Positions 24,261 through 35,908 of a stretch of 64,000 nt of DNA are shown piece by piece. Source of the stretch: Osedax fenrisi (taxonomy: Eukaryota > Annelida > Polychaeta > Sabellida > Siboglinidae); the NCBI GenBank assembly GCA_964019155.1, contig OZ025242.1, positions 24,714,546-24,778,545 of the forward strand. Reading direction: 5' to 3'. A program made the position numbers and the translations under genes. Below the pieces are notes generated by a model. That model was not told the origin of the DNA and ran no database searches. It saw nothing but the letters and a program-made list of their open reading frames with translations. Every line of letters begins with the position of its first letter. Position 1 is the first letter of the stretch.

Positions 24261-25372
24261 TATGGATGTTTATATGGGTGTGTGTATATGTATATGTGTT
24301 GGTGTAAGTTATGATGTAATTAGGTTAGGTGTAGGTGTAGGTGTACATGTAGGTGTAGGTATATATATATATATAATATATATATATATTATATATATAC
24401 TATTATTAAATACATAGAGGTCAATAATCTGATGATCTAGACTACACCATACATTTTATACCAGATGTTCATTTGTATAGACTTGACCATTGTGTATATT
24501 TTTTAATATATATTTTTAATTAATTAATGAATTTATTTATTTTTTTATATGTTTAAAAAAAAAATGCACATGCGCATAATTTGATTTTCATTAATTTAGA
24601 ACATATCTCAGATAATAGTAAAGTTAGAGTGAATGCAAAATGTCCATAACAAATAAATCTAAAGGTTGGGTTTGAATAGATGTGTAAATGTTTGTATATA
24701 CTTTGTTTAATAAAAAATAATTGAATTACATATGCATTGGAATAGTACAGCATATAAAACTAACACTTAACATATATATATATATATAGGTCAACATCAA
24801 TGATTGTGAATCATTTTATTAGCCACTAAATTGCTATGATCATAAAATAAGTAACATCAATTAGGTAGTATATTATATAGTCTATATAAATTATAATATA
24901 ATATTCAATTTGTCTATTTCTATCTTGGTTACTATTATGACTTTTAGACTATGATTTTACATTCTTACTTATAAAATAATTATAATACATGGTTTAAAAT
25001 ATATATTTTAGATTATCAACTTAATACACATACAATGCTAATCATACAATAGTTTAAATGATTTTAAAAAGTAGTAAATATCAATTTTAAACACGATAAC
25101 GATAGTAGAATAGGTCAAAGTTTAAGCGGAAACATTTAAATACGACGCCGGTATTCGAAAGAAATATATGATCGTAAATAAATTCTCCAGTTTTTAATAG
25201 TCAATCGAATATCATATACAATTACGTAATCGCTATACATAATCATAACACTACAGACAATATTAATCATATACGTTACGCAAATGTTCTATATATAAAT
25301 ACAATCTATCCACCGTCCATCTACCGACCGTTAATCTCGTCGACCTATATAATACGAGAGTGCGGTTACGGT

Positions 25373-25836
25373 ATCGATATAAAGAAAGTGGATAAGCAAT
25401 TGACACACGCAATGCATGTAAAAGATGGATACGTGAATGGCACTTTTATCGATAAATTAACAAAATGGTATCAGTGATTTTGATTGAATATTAGTCATAT
25501 TATATATGTAAAATATTAAAACAATAGGCTTTTCGTCGAAATAGATTAATGTAACTTCTATCTATATCAATGGATTTAGATTATAAATATCTATAAAATA
25601 GTATGATATCTTCAATTTAAATACACAAAATTACGAGGAATGTTGATATGATGTATTTTAAATATATAATTTTATTTTTAGTATAGATAGCACATTAAAA
25701 TTGGTAGTAATTACATATATATATATGTATAAATAAATATTATTATAAATAAAAGGTAGTGGGCCAGATAGTGGGTTTCGACTGCAGCGCCCATACACTA
25801 CATTCAATTGCTTATCCACTTTCTCACTATATCGAT
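25373..25836. mobile_element. MITE family M1, copy B with both inverted ends
   Basis: About 464 bp. Ends are ATCGATATA...GAAAGTGGATAAGCAATTGA and its reverse complement, about 30 bp each. No coding potential. The right end lies 29 bp from the donor of E35. Confidence 0.88.
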
Positions 25837-25865
25837 GGTTTAAAGTTACGTAGCGGAGGACAAAC

Positions 25866-26034
25866 TTGTTAGCCGTGTCGATGGACATGTCCTTGATCGC
25901 CGGTATGCTGAGAATCACGAGTTTCCCGAGTTGAGGTTTCGTGTAGTCTAGCGCCGAGATCTCACCGGTCGCGCCGTTAGCGTAGAACAACAGTGCCTCC
26001 GCTGAGTCAGCGCATAACGCTACGATGTTCTCGT
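25866..26034 (-). CDS. E35: LRP-like protein, propeller P5
   Basis: 169 nt reading NIVALCADSAEALLFYANGA and DMSIDTANK. Acceptor CCTGCAG, donor ACAA|GTTTGT. Upstream the frame is open for 24 more GC-rich codons to another AG in the same phase, a possible alternative start of the exon. Confidence 0.88.
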
Positions 26035-26564
26035 CTGCAGGGAGGGAATGTGTGTTCAGCGTTATGATCGTGTTCGTTACGCGATTAAAGTCGTGTTTTA
26101 ACGTAACTACGCTACTATTACTATTACGGACACACACATACACACACACATACACACATACATACACACACACAGACACACGCATACATACTTACACATA
26201 CAGACACACACATACACGCATGTGCACATACACACACACACTTTACAATTACCTTTAATGAATATAACAATACAATTTAGAGTATAATATTGAGAGTTTA
26301 TGGACTCGTTGCTAACGCAATGTATAACACTTATGGAGTAACTTTCTTACGTTGTCGATTGATCATTTATTTAAGCAAATACGTAGTCGAAATATATGAT
26401 CGAAAGTACAAAGTATAAATATTTGCTAACGATAACGTACGCTATAGAGATAAACAAAGAATAATAAGAAATTATGAAAAATGAAAGAAATTAAAACGTT
26501 TTAAAGTTACCGTAAATAAACTGTTAAACTGCTGAATCATTAAAATGTTGTTAGTACACCGTTA

Positions 26565-26875
26565 AAAATTAGGGTACTCGAATTTATTGGGTACAAATTG
26601 ACAAAATATACCAAATATGCGGCATACCCTGTGTAGGGTACATGACTGGTAAATTCACTGATGTACAATATATTTATTACATTTATTATATATATTTATT
26701 TATTAGGGAACATTTATACTTTTAGGGTATGTGATTATTAGATGCACCAGGGTACACTAATTATACATTTATTAGGTTATCTGGCTGTTAAATTCACTAG
26801 GTTACAATATATGTATAATAATTAGGGTGCATTTATCCTTATTTAGGCTGAATTGCTGATATATCCATAAGAATA
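26565..26875. repeat. Degenerate ~75-bp tandem repeat
   Basis: Recurring TAAATTCACTxGxTxACAATATAT and AGGGTAC/AGGGTAT blocks, four or so decayed units, in the E34-E35 intron. Confidence 0.65.
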
Positions 26876-26983
26876 CACTAGACACACACATATATATATA
26901 GTTAGTATATAGTAAGTTCAGTGTAAATGTGTATGTCAATGTGTATGTCAATGAAAATAAGTGTATATGTATGTATTTATAAC

Positions 26984-27015
<32 letters not shown>

Positions 27016-27619
27016 TATATATAAATAAGTTATATTTCTAACTATTAAATAGTTTACATTTACTCCAATAGTTGACCTGGTGTAAATTGTAATAAGATAT
27101 ATTAACTAATATTAATACATATTATTAAAAAGCTTGATAAAAAGATGAATCAGATGATCAGTGAACGTGTATACAATATAGTGTAACACTAAGCCAAATA
27201 ATCAGTTTTTATTATTAGATATATTAACTCATTTATATTAATATGTGTATGCATAATAATATATCATATAAATATATATTTACACTTAATATTCAATATT
27301 ACAGTTTTCATTTATTGTTGAGTTATCTTATTATATAAGTATTATCTATTTTGTCTATTTATAATTACATGGGATTACAGATACTATCTTGACCTCCTAT
27401 GCTCCCTATTTAAACTATAATTAAGTAATTTCTTACTTAAGGGATCGTGGTACTATTCAAAACTAATTATTTTAATTTTTTTTAGTATATTCAAATTATT
27501 TGAAATATTATGATTAAAATTATATACAAATAATGTATCTATTTGAAATATTACTTATAAAACAAGAGTTTTAAAATACCCCAAATTAAAAAAAATTAAT
27601 TCTAAAGGCATTGGATATT

Positions 27620-27658
27620 TTGCATGGAAAGCAAATATTTAACATGTAATAAACTTTA

Positions 27659-27703
<45 letters not shown>

Positions 27704-28741
27704 TAAAAGCTATTTACCTATATATATTTTAAAGCTACTTTATAATTCCTTGTTTTTGCCTCATATCATGTATTGTTTAGAAATTTGGGGAAATAATTTT
27801 AATAATAACCTTCAATGCATTTCAACTCTACAAAAAAAGGCTATTCGAATTGTAAATAAAAACATCTTTAAAATTGTCAATAATATTTTTATTTTGACTA
27901 ATACTAACAATTTATTTTTAAGTTCTAATATATTAAAATTTAAAGATTTAATAATTTATAAAAATATTTTATTCATGCATAATGTACATTTAAAGAAATG
28001 CCCAAGCAGAATTTCATTATTATTTCCTACATATAATAATATATACAAAAATACTTTTCTAAATTTTAAATTACCTTATATAAAATCAAGCCGTCATCAT
28101 AATTCATTATCATTTAAAGGCCCTAAATCATGGAATAATTTATGTTTAAATAATTTATTATTTACAAAAATTTATATAAAAAACTTTAAAAAAATATTAA
28201 AAAAACATCTTTTAACAAAATATGAAAATTAATTAAACAATTGATTGTAATCAATAATTATCTAATTTTTTTCTTTTTTTTACTGGTACTTTTTTTTTTT
28301 TTTTACTATTTATTATATCTTTCAGTTTTTTAATTTTAGTTTTTATGTTGTATTTTTGTTTGGTTAGTTATTTCATTTCATTTATAGTTTGGTATTCAGA
28401 ACTCAACTCGTTTCTGTGATTTTTTATATAACTTTACATATTTATTTTTAAACTTGACTTATTGATACATATTTTTTTATTCTTTACATCATCTATTTTA
28501 AACTTGACTTATTGATACATATTTTTTATTCTTTACATCATTTATTTTAACTTGACTTATTGATACATATTTGTTATTCTTTACATTTTAATTATTTATA
28601 TTTACATTTTTTACTCATGAGAATCTAACTTATCTAGAATATGATGATTGGGGAAGTCCTCGCAAAAACAAATTCATTTGTTTATTAACTTCTCCATTAT
28701 TTCATGCTTTACAACATGAAATAATAAATCTGATTTATTTA

Positions 28742-28760
<19 letters not shown>
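27620..28760 (+). mobile_element. LINE 3' part (RT C-terminal region), plus strand
   Basis: Frame at 27700-28232 reads LYNSLFLPHIMYCLEIWGNN, LQKKAIRIV and GPKSWNNLCLNNLL, the CR1/jockey-type C-terminus. A TA microsatellite interrupts the 5' side. The 3' trailer carries three tandem copies of a ~58-bp unit at 28440-28590. Very AT-rich codon use. Confidence 0.83.
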
Positions 28761-28793
<33 letters not shown>

Positions 28794-28875
28794 GATACAT
28801 GTAATATTATAAATTATAATTATAATTATAATTACATACATGATATTGAAGATGAAAATCTGACTATTGTCAATA

Positions 28876-28920
<45 letters not shown>

Positions 28921-29397
28921 ATTATTATTGATGGATGTTGTAAATACTTTTTATTATTTTACAGTATCTATAATTTTTAATATTAAGTTTCCTTTGTATT
29001 CTTATAAATCATTATTATTTATTTCTCAATATTTATTTAAAACAAAAACGAAAATTTCAAAATATTATTTACTAAAATTGTAATTAAATTTGTTATATAT
29101 GAAAATGCGGTTATTTTAAATTTATATTTTATATTTATTTATACTATTTTGTTAACAAAATTATAATTATATTTTATTTATTTTAAATTTTATGATAATT
29201 TGACTTAATTATTGAATATTACTTTTTTATTTATTTTAAATATAATATTACATAAATAAATTAATAATTAATGAAGTTTATTTATCATGTTTACATTATA
29301 TAAAATTATAATTTATATATTTAATTGCCTGCTTACATAGATTGCATATTAGTACATGATATTATTGTGACGAATTCAATATAAGTCTATATACAGT

Positions 29398-29432
29398 TGG
29401 CTTAGGGTACTAGTGATGGTAACCTCGTCTAG
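29398..29432. repeat. Intronic copy of the E34 end and donor
   Basis: GGCTTAGGGTACTAGTGATG plus GTAACCTCGTCTAGT is identical at 29609-29643, where it holds the real E34 donor. Adjacent AT-rich sequence (29102-29170 and 29453-29530) is also duplicated. Confidence 0.9.
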
Positions 29433-29570
29433 TCATAATATTAATATTTATGAAAATTAGGTTATTTTAAATTGGTATTCTAGATTTATTCATTATATTT
29501 TATTAACAAAATTATAATTATATTTTATTAAATTGAAATCATTATTTAATACAAATTGATGATTTATTTA

Positions 29571-29598
29571 GCCGTAGCCAACTGAGCCACGCAGGCAG
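29571..29598 (-). mobile_element. SINE tRNA-head fragment
   Basis: Only the box A end of the head (CAACTGAGCCACGCAGGCAG on the plus strand). It lies inside a local duplication between E34 and a LINE. Confidence 0.65.
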
Positions 29599-29634
29599 TT
29601 ATATATGTAGGCTTAGGGTACTAGTGATGGTAAC

Positions 29635-29833
29635 CTCGTCTAGTTGTAATGGATGGCCTCACTTTCACTCCGTAAGAATTTATTTGTCTAATCTCCGTTC
29701 TGTCGTGAGATGTGTAGAAGATCACGTTACCGGATACGGAAGCCGTCAACTGCCTGAGGGAGGGAGGCACAGAGGTCATGACCCCTACCACCGTATCGTC
29801 GCGCATGTGTTTAAAGCGATGAGTGAAGGATAT
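29635..29833 (-). CDS. E34: LRP-like protein, propeller P5
   Basis: 199 nt reading LTASVSGNVIFYTSHDRTEI and INSYGVKV. FYTS replaces YWTD. Acceptor TCTCAG, donor CGAG|GTTACC. The last bases and donor recur almost exactly about 210 bp into the intron (29400-29432). Confidence 0.87.
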
Positions 29834-30045
29834 CTGAGATAAGTTCCTACGTTCCTAAGTTCCATATTTTACAAATGTCTAAATAATCTAATATTTATTA
29901 TGATTCGATTTAATACCAATCATATGGAAATATTTATTGATTGGTCGGGTATTATAGTAATAGAAATAGTATAGATTATAGTCTATGTTTATACTTATTA
30001 GCACCTCTAGAAGCTAATGAGATGATTACTAAGAAAGCAATCTAC

Positions 30046-30179
30046 CATCACTGACATTGAATTGTGGATTTTATCATTGATGTAGACGCGTCTAGTAGCG
30101 TTGCTGCCGCCGCCCATATTCACTTGGTACACGCCCTTTTTGTCCAGAGCCAGCACGTAGTTATCGGAGAATGCAATCA
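30046..30179 (-). CDS. E33: LRP-like protein, first blade of propeller P5
   Basis: 134 nt reading IAFSDNYVLALDKKGVYQVN, then GGGSNATRR. Acceptor ACTCAG, donor GATG|GTAGAT. Two bases in, phase 0 out; TCA|GTGATG six bases earlier is an in-frame alternative. Confidence 0.83.
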
Positions 30180-30487
30180 CTGAGTGTAGTGATGTTATTG
30201 TCAGTATGTGGGTATGTGTATATGTGTGTGTGTATGTGTGTGTATATGTGTAGGTGTGTGTATTCATGAGCAAATATGTGTATGAGTGTGTGAGTATGTA
30301 AACGAAAATAGATTATAAGAAAAATAGATTATAAAAATGTATTACTTCGACTAAATTTAATTTCGCGAAAATTATTATCGGGAAACATTATATTTCGATA
30401 TACGCCTTTATACGGCTACGTTAAACGGGTACGACGACTGACTACCGCCTGACTAATACATGCGCACGGCAGGGCGGGGCTCTAAAC

Positions 30488-30682
30488 CTTGACAGACGTA
30501 CTCGCGATCGTGGTTCCAGGTGAGATCGTGTCTGCACAGGAAGTTGTGCGACCGCCGGAGTTGCAGCATGTCTCGGGTGCCGGCGTCGCACGTGTAGTTG
30601 CAGACGGTGCCCACTATCGGTGCGGCGGTACTGCAGGTCAGCTTGCCGAACTCGAGGGCGTCCGCTATCAGGCATTGCTCCT
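30488..30682 (-). CDS. E32: sushi (CCP) module 3
   Basis: 195 nt, GC-rich, phase 1-1. Six cysteines: QCLIADALEFGKLTC, TVCNYTCDAGT, FLC, a tryptophan and YVC. More divergent than modules 1 and 2. Acceptor ACCCAG, donor CAAG|GTTTAG. It leads directly into P5. Confidence 0.88.
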
Positions 30683-31217
30683 CTGGGTAGCGAAGGAGGA
30701 GGTGAGGGTGGTGGTTAGTGTGCTTTTTAAAATTTTAAAATGGTTTATCGACTACGAAATCACGTGGTGGTTAAGGGCGTCGTGAGAAGGAAACAAAAAT
30801 AAAATAAATAGAGTACAATAAAAATTAAGGAAAAGGGAGGGTAGGTTACAATGTTAATAGGCGAAGGCAATAATTAAATAGATGTTAAATCGTGTTCACA
30901 CCAACAAATAAGGCTTGCGTTTTATAACGAGATAGTGGTCGATTACGATTATTTATTGTAGTTCGTTAACTAAATAGAGGACCGGTAATTTGAAATAAAT
31001 ATTTGTAATCCGTCGATAAAGGGGTATAAAAATAAGACTTGATATCGGACGGCTCTATGTTGGTGTGATCACGTGTTTTGAGAATGGAGAGTTTATATAT
31101 TAAATATATTGTTTTCATCGTTTCATCATTTTGTTTACCGTTTACGATTTGATCAATCGAAATTAATTCGTAGAAATCGGCGGTGAATATTAAACACCCC
31201 GCGCGCCTAAGACTAAC

Positions 31218-31415
31218 TGATACATACGAGATTTGAGCCCGTCCAGCTACCATCCGCCGTACAGCGCATTATCTGAACGCGATCGTAGCCGGGCGCCGGC
31301 ATGTAGCCCACCGAACATGACTGTGAACAGGAGCCCCCGATCTTCGTCTTCGCGGCGTCGCAGAACTTGTTAAGGTGCCCGTTTTCGGGTACGCGCAGTA
31401 CGGAGCAGTATTGTT
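31218..31415 (-). CDS. E31: sushi (CCP) module 2
   Basis: 198 nt, phase 1-1. Six cysteines: YCSVLRVPENG, FC, GSCSQSCSVGYMP, MRCTADGSWTG and LVC. Acceptor CTACAG. Donor ATCA|GTTAGT is used; the nearer donor after LV would create a stop at the join with E32. Confidence 0.88.
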
Positions 31416-31680
31416 CTGTAGGAGGAGGCGGGCGGCGTTACGTATCTATCGTATACGCGAACGTCGACCATAGGCGTTTTATTGTGACGGGGTTGCTAAA
31501 AATTGTATTTATTAATTTGTATAGATATCTATATTTTATGATGTAAATATGATGTAAATATTATCATATAAATTAAAGTTTAAAAAAATTAATTACGTAT
31601 AGGACATTATATATTCAATAGTAAGAGTATTCGAGCTACTAACGAGGCGTTAATATCGATATTAACGTAATGATTGTAAC

Positions 31681-31848
31681 CTTCGCATATATCGAGAACG
31701 TCGACGTCCCAATGGAAGGCGGGCCCGCATCGGATACTCTCATTCTTAGCCGTATATCCGTAGTCGCAGGTGACGTTGCACCGAGAGCCCTCGAGTACGT
31801 CGCACTTGCTCACGGAACCGTGGGGGAACAGCGAGGGGCAAGCATTAT
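31681..31848 (-). CDS. E30: sushi (CCP) module 1
   Basis: 168 nt, phase 1-1. Six cysteines in the selectin-type sushi pattern: ACPSLFPHGSVSKC, then SRCNVTCDYGYTA, SIRC, a tryptophan and DIC. Sushi modules are extracellular binding folds. Acceptor CTCGCAG, donor GAAG|GTTACA. Confidence 0.92.
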
Positions 31849-32408
31849 CTGCGAGGTAGCCGTATTATTAGTCATCGCTTCGTAGAGAGTGTTTGTATGA
31901 TACTTATATAAATATATATATACGTGTTCGATAATAGCAACTGTGTTTACTGATTACTGATTATTGATTATTACATTGTCTATACACTTTCGAGATATGT
32001 CTTGTATATTTAAGAGTAGGTGCGACCTCTGTTCTATAAATAGAATTTTAGTGGTCTATTAAAAGTGTATTAGATTATTTTTTATGTATTTATTCAATAC
32101 AATATTTAATATTTTATATTTTATAATGATAGATAGTATACAGATCTATATTAATTGCATTTTTTATAAATATGAAAGAAAATATTTTACATAAATTATA
32201 TTTAAATTATTATTATTTTGAAAATAAACGATAAATTATGAATATTTTAAATTAAAAAAAATGAAAAATTTAATTAATTTAAAGCATTACTGAATGAGTT
32301 AATAGTATTTGAATGAGTGAAATTTGTTAAAATAATTATTCTGAGTAAATTGATTCTAAAGATTTACAATATAATTATGAACAATTTTGAATAAATTACG
32401 AAATAAAG

Positions 32409-32477
32409 ATGGCGATGAATGATAAAGAAAAATGGAAGAAGTCTGTCATGTACTCCAGAGCAAGCTAGACCTGGTAA
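32409..32477 (+). mobile_element. LINE 3'-end scrap
   Basis: Reads MNDKEKWKKSVMYSRAS, a stop, TW, stop: the same C-terminus as the element ending at 43276 (MNDRDEW...RASSTW) with one stop gained. Confidence 0.75.
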
Positions 32478-32873
32478 TGTATATACAAAATAATTTGAAA
32501 CATAATTTTATTTCCTCTATTTCAGAGGTCGCACCCTTAAGTGTTTAAATATACTATTACAATTACAATTACATTAACTTATTATACAAACTTCATTACA
32601 AACAACGATAATCATTATGACGATTACAGAATTGAAATAACCGATATTATTTCTAAAATTAAAAAATATTAATATTATTTCTACTTAATTATTCGCATGT
32701 GATATTATTTTATACATAGGAAAATAAACTCGTTCGTATTACTCATATTATGTAATATTAATATATTTAATTAAAATGAATACGAATTATCTATACATTC
32801 ACTCGGGTACACTACATCACGCTCGCCACTAGATAAACAATGGTACAACAACATATATACCGAGAGTACAAAC

Positions 32874-32999
32874 CGAGAGTACAAGTGTTTGTAGTGCTTT
32901 TCTTAGCGGTGTCGGGACAAATACACGAAACGGCTCCCCCTGGTAACGGCACGCAGAATTCTTTACAGCCTCCGTTCGAAGTGGAACAATTCGTCGCAC
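32874..32999 (-). CDS. E29: EGF-like module 4
   Basis: 126 nt, six cysteines (NCSTSNGGCKEFC, SCICPDT, NTC), the closest of the seven to a textbook LRP EGF. Phase 1-1. Donor CTCG|GTTTGT has a tandem copy 13 bp downstream (CTCG|GTATAT) that would shift frame. It is followed by sushi modules, not by a propeller. Confidence 0.88.
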
Positions 33000-34625
33000 C
33001 TTTTTAATGATTAAATGATTACGCTCTTATCGGAATAGTGCAACGCAATGGTAATATAATGAAATGTATAAACACGAAGCAGTATAGGACAGTATAAGAA
33101 TACCAGTTATCTTTAATGAATTAATAACAGACGACAAATACTCAGATTAATTATTAAATTAAGTTTAATTCACTCAGCTATTATACGAATAAGTTGGATT
33201 TAATTATGAAATACTAATCTCAAGTGCAATACGTACGTCTATGTATATAAATATTGATTAGCGTGGAGAAATTTGGGAAGAAGTTGGGATAACTTATATA
33301 CAATAATTATAAAATAAACTAAATTTAATAAGTCGTCAGATATAACTTGTTCTCTAGTATAGTACTAAACATAGTAGTGTAGATTTCTATTAGTACATTA
33401 TGATATGGATTCATATGGCGATACTACTGATATATAATACTGATGGCTAATCTAGTTTATCCCGAGTTCTTTACATAAGAATATATTTAGCTTTGAAATA
33501 GATAGGTTGATTATAATTTATTATTATAACTACAATAAACGCTGTAAATAAATTATGATTAATCGGCGATATAATAAAAATATGATTTCAGAAAATAGTT
33601 ATGTACTAAATATGTACTTTAGCTTAGGTAAATTATGAAGAAGATATAGAGTTATAGTGACTTGAGTTTAGTTAATGAAGTCAAGTGTTCAATAAGAAAA
33701 GTTCATCATCAGAGAGGCCAATAATATATCATACATTATAATTAAGATGTGCATCATTTTGATATGATATAATACTTCTACACATATGCACCGGTAGCAT
33801 GTATACCCTAATAACAAATATATAAAACATCAGACTATATCTATTCCATGATATTTATTTATATTTATTAAATTTATTTTTAAATAACTTTAGTCCAAAT
33901 TTAAATACCACGATTATATATATAAACAAAATGTAGTCAATATTATATTTATATATTTCCTAAAGATATAATTATACTATAATTATAATAAAAAGTTTAA
34001 TTATTATCATATCGAGACATAGTCTATCTAAAGAATAGCGAATATGGCCCCCGTTTGATTACATTTGCCGATGTCAAATTTAAAATATTTTATACTTTAA
34101 AATTATAATAATAATTAATTTACATATATCTAATAATATATACTATATATGCATTTTCCATATAAGTTTATCATGCACATTAGTGTGTCAAATATCGAAA
34201 TGAGTATTTTGAATTTAACCTAATATATCGTAATCAAAATAAACGGGAGTCATATTCTATACAGATCGTATATCTACATTAGGCTGTATTCATCAACTAA
34301 ATTTATCTAAATATAGATATCAAATATATTGTCATTAACATTATTAAGTCACAATAGTATTTGATAAAACATACACAATAATTATAATATGAATTCTATT
34401 AGGTGTAGGTATATGATTTATAAATGATAAATAAGTAAAGAGTAAAGTAGATACGATATTAAGTTGTAATATTTAATCTGATGAACATATTAGTTTCTAT
34501 TTGTATTGCAGTATACTAGTATTTGCATTACGTTATACTAATATTTTCATTACGTTATATTAATATTTGTATTGCAGTATACTAATATTTGTATTGCATT
34601 ATATTAATTACAATAAATACAATAC
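33000..34625. other. Intron E28-E29
   Basis: 1.6 kb AT-rich; near 34500-34610 a short ATTTGTATTGCAGTATACTA repeat occurs. Nothing else recognised. Confidence 0.6.
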
Positions 34626-34720
34626 CAGTTCTTTGTTCCTTGTCAAAAAATTTAATATCCACTGGATGTGAAAATTGATCTTTCATTAGCTCCGTTTCTT
34701 GTTTCGTCTTAAAGTCGAAC
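34626..34720 (-). CDS. E28: LRP-like protein, last exon of propeller P4
   Basis: 95 nt reading DFKTKQETELMKDQFSHPVD and FFDKEQRT, the closing LRP blade with HPVD turn before EGF4. Acceptor CATAG, donor ACTG|GTATTG. Confidence 0.87.
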
Positions 34721-34965
34721 CTATGAAATGTTTAGATGTATTCATCAAAAGTCTACTTTATTAGTAGTTATCATTACATTTGCGATATTTGTTTCATAAA
34801 CAATATAAAGTCATTTAATTGAGATTATTAATTTTAAGGGTACACGAAATTCAAAAGCGCGAATTTAAAATTCAAAAACATCATATCAAGTTAATACGAT
34901 ACAATCTTTTGTTAAATACGCTGACTTTAACTAAACTAGCTACTCGATAGCTAAGTAATATAAAC

Positions 34966-35063
34966 TTGTAGACACCGTTTCTAAACACGTCAGTGTAGTA
35001 GAGAGATTCTGATCGGTAGGTCAATCTGAACATGTTTCCATCATTCCCTATCTGAAACATTAC
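34966..35063 (-). CDS. E27: LRP-like protein, propeller P4
   Basis: Reads GNDGNMFRLTYRSESLYYTD and NGVYK. Acceptor TTACAG; another AG 12 bases downstream (TTTCAG) would remove four codons in frame. Donor ACAA|GTTTAT. The 3.2 kb intron before it holds a long ATC array. Confidence 0.87.
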
Positions 35064-35164
35064 CTGTAAAGTGTGTATTGTATAATATATATATATATAT
35101 ACGTATATTGCATCCTGATTATCATCATTTGTATTGACTTCAATCACCTCTACTAATATCTTCA

Positions 35165-35196
35165 CCACCACCACCATCATCATCATCATCTTCATC

Positions 35197-35228
<32 letters not shown>

Positions 35229-35249
35229 CATAATCATCATCATCATCAT

Positions 35250-35285
<36 letters not shown>

Positions 35286-35294
35286 TATAATCAC

Positions 35295-35342
<48 letters not shown>

Positions 35343-35345
35343 TAT

Positions 35346-35377
<32 letters not shown>

Positions 35378-35450
35378 CCATCACCACCACCACCATCATC
35401 ATCATCACCACCATCATCATCATCATCATCACCACCACCATCACCACCAC

Positions 35451-35494
<44 letters not shown>

Positions 35495-35580
35495 CCATCA
35501 CCACCACCATCATCATCATCATCACCACCACCATCATCATCATCATCATCATCACCACCATCATCATCATCATCATCACT
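35165..35580. repeat. ATC trinucleotide array, about 415 bp
   Basis: Long ATC/ACC array in the E26-E27 intron. It reads as polyaspartate, polymethionine or polyisoleucine by frame; none is a gene. Confidence 0.96.
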
Positions 35581-35858
35581 ATTATTAATGACTAACGGTT
35601 GGTATTCTTTTTTCAATATTAAACGACATGATGAATACTTCATTTTTGATCCAGTACAAAGTGTCTCCTATAGTGATGTTTTTATTCGGTAGAAAATAAT
35701 TACATGAAAATTATTTATTTGTAATAATTTAAAAATTACAAATATGTAAAACTTTTCTAATATTTATATATGTCACTCTCTTTAAATTGTCACATATATG
35801 TATTTATATATAAGTAAATAAATAGAAATAATGTTTATAAATAAAATTAATAATATAT

Positions 35859-35908
<50 letters not shown>

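Noticed and set aside
30442..30785. Arginine-rich and other open frames over sushi exon 3
   Set aside because: Wrong-frame shadows of E32, whose own frame has six sushi cysteines and good splice sites.
34881..35643. Long open frames reading polymethionine, polyaspartate and polyisoleucine on both strands
   Set aside because: They are translations of an ATC trinucleotide array inside an intron.
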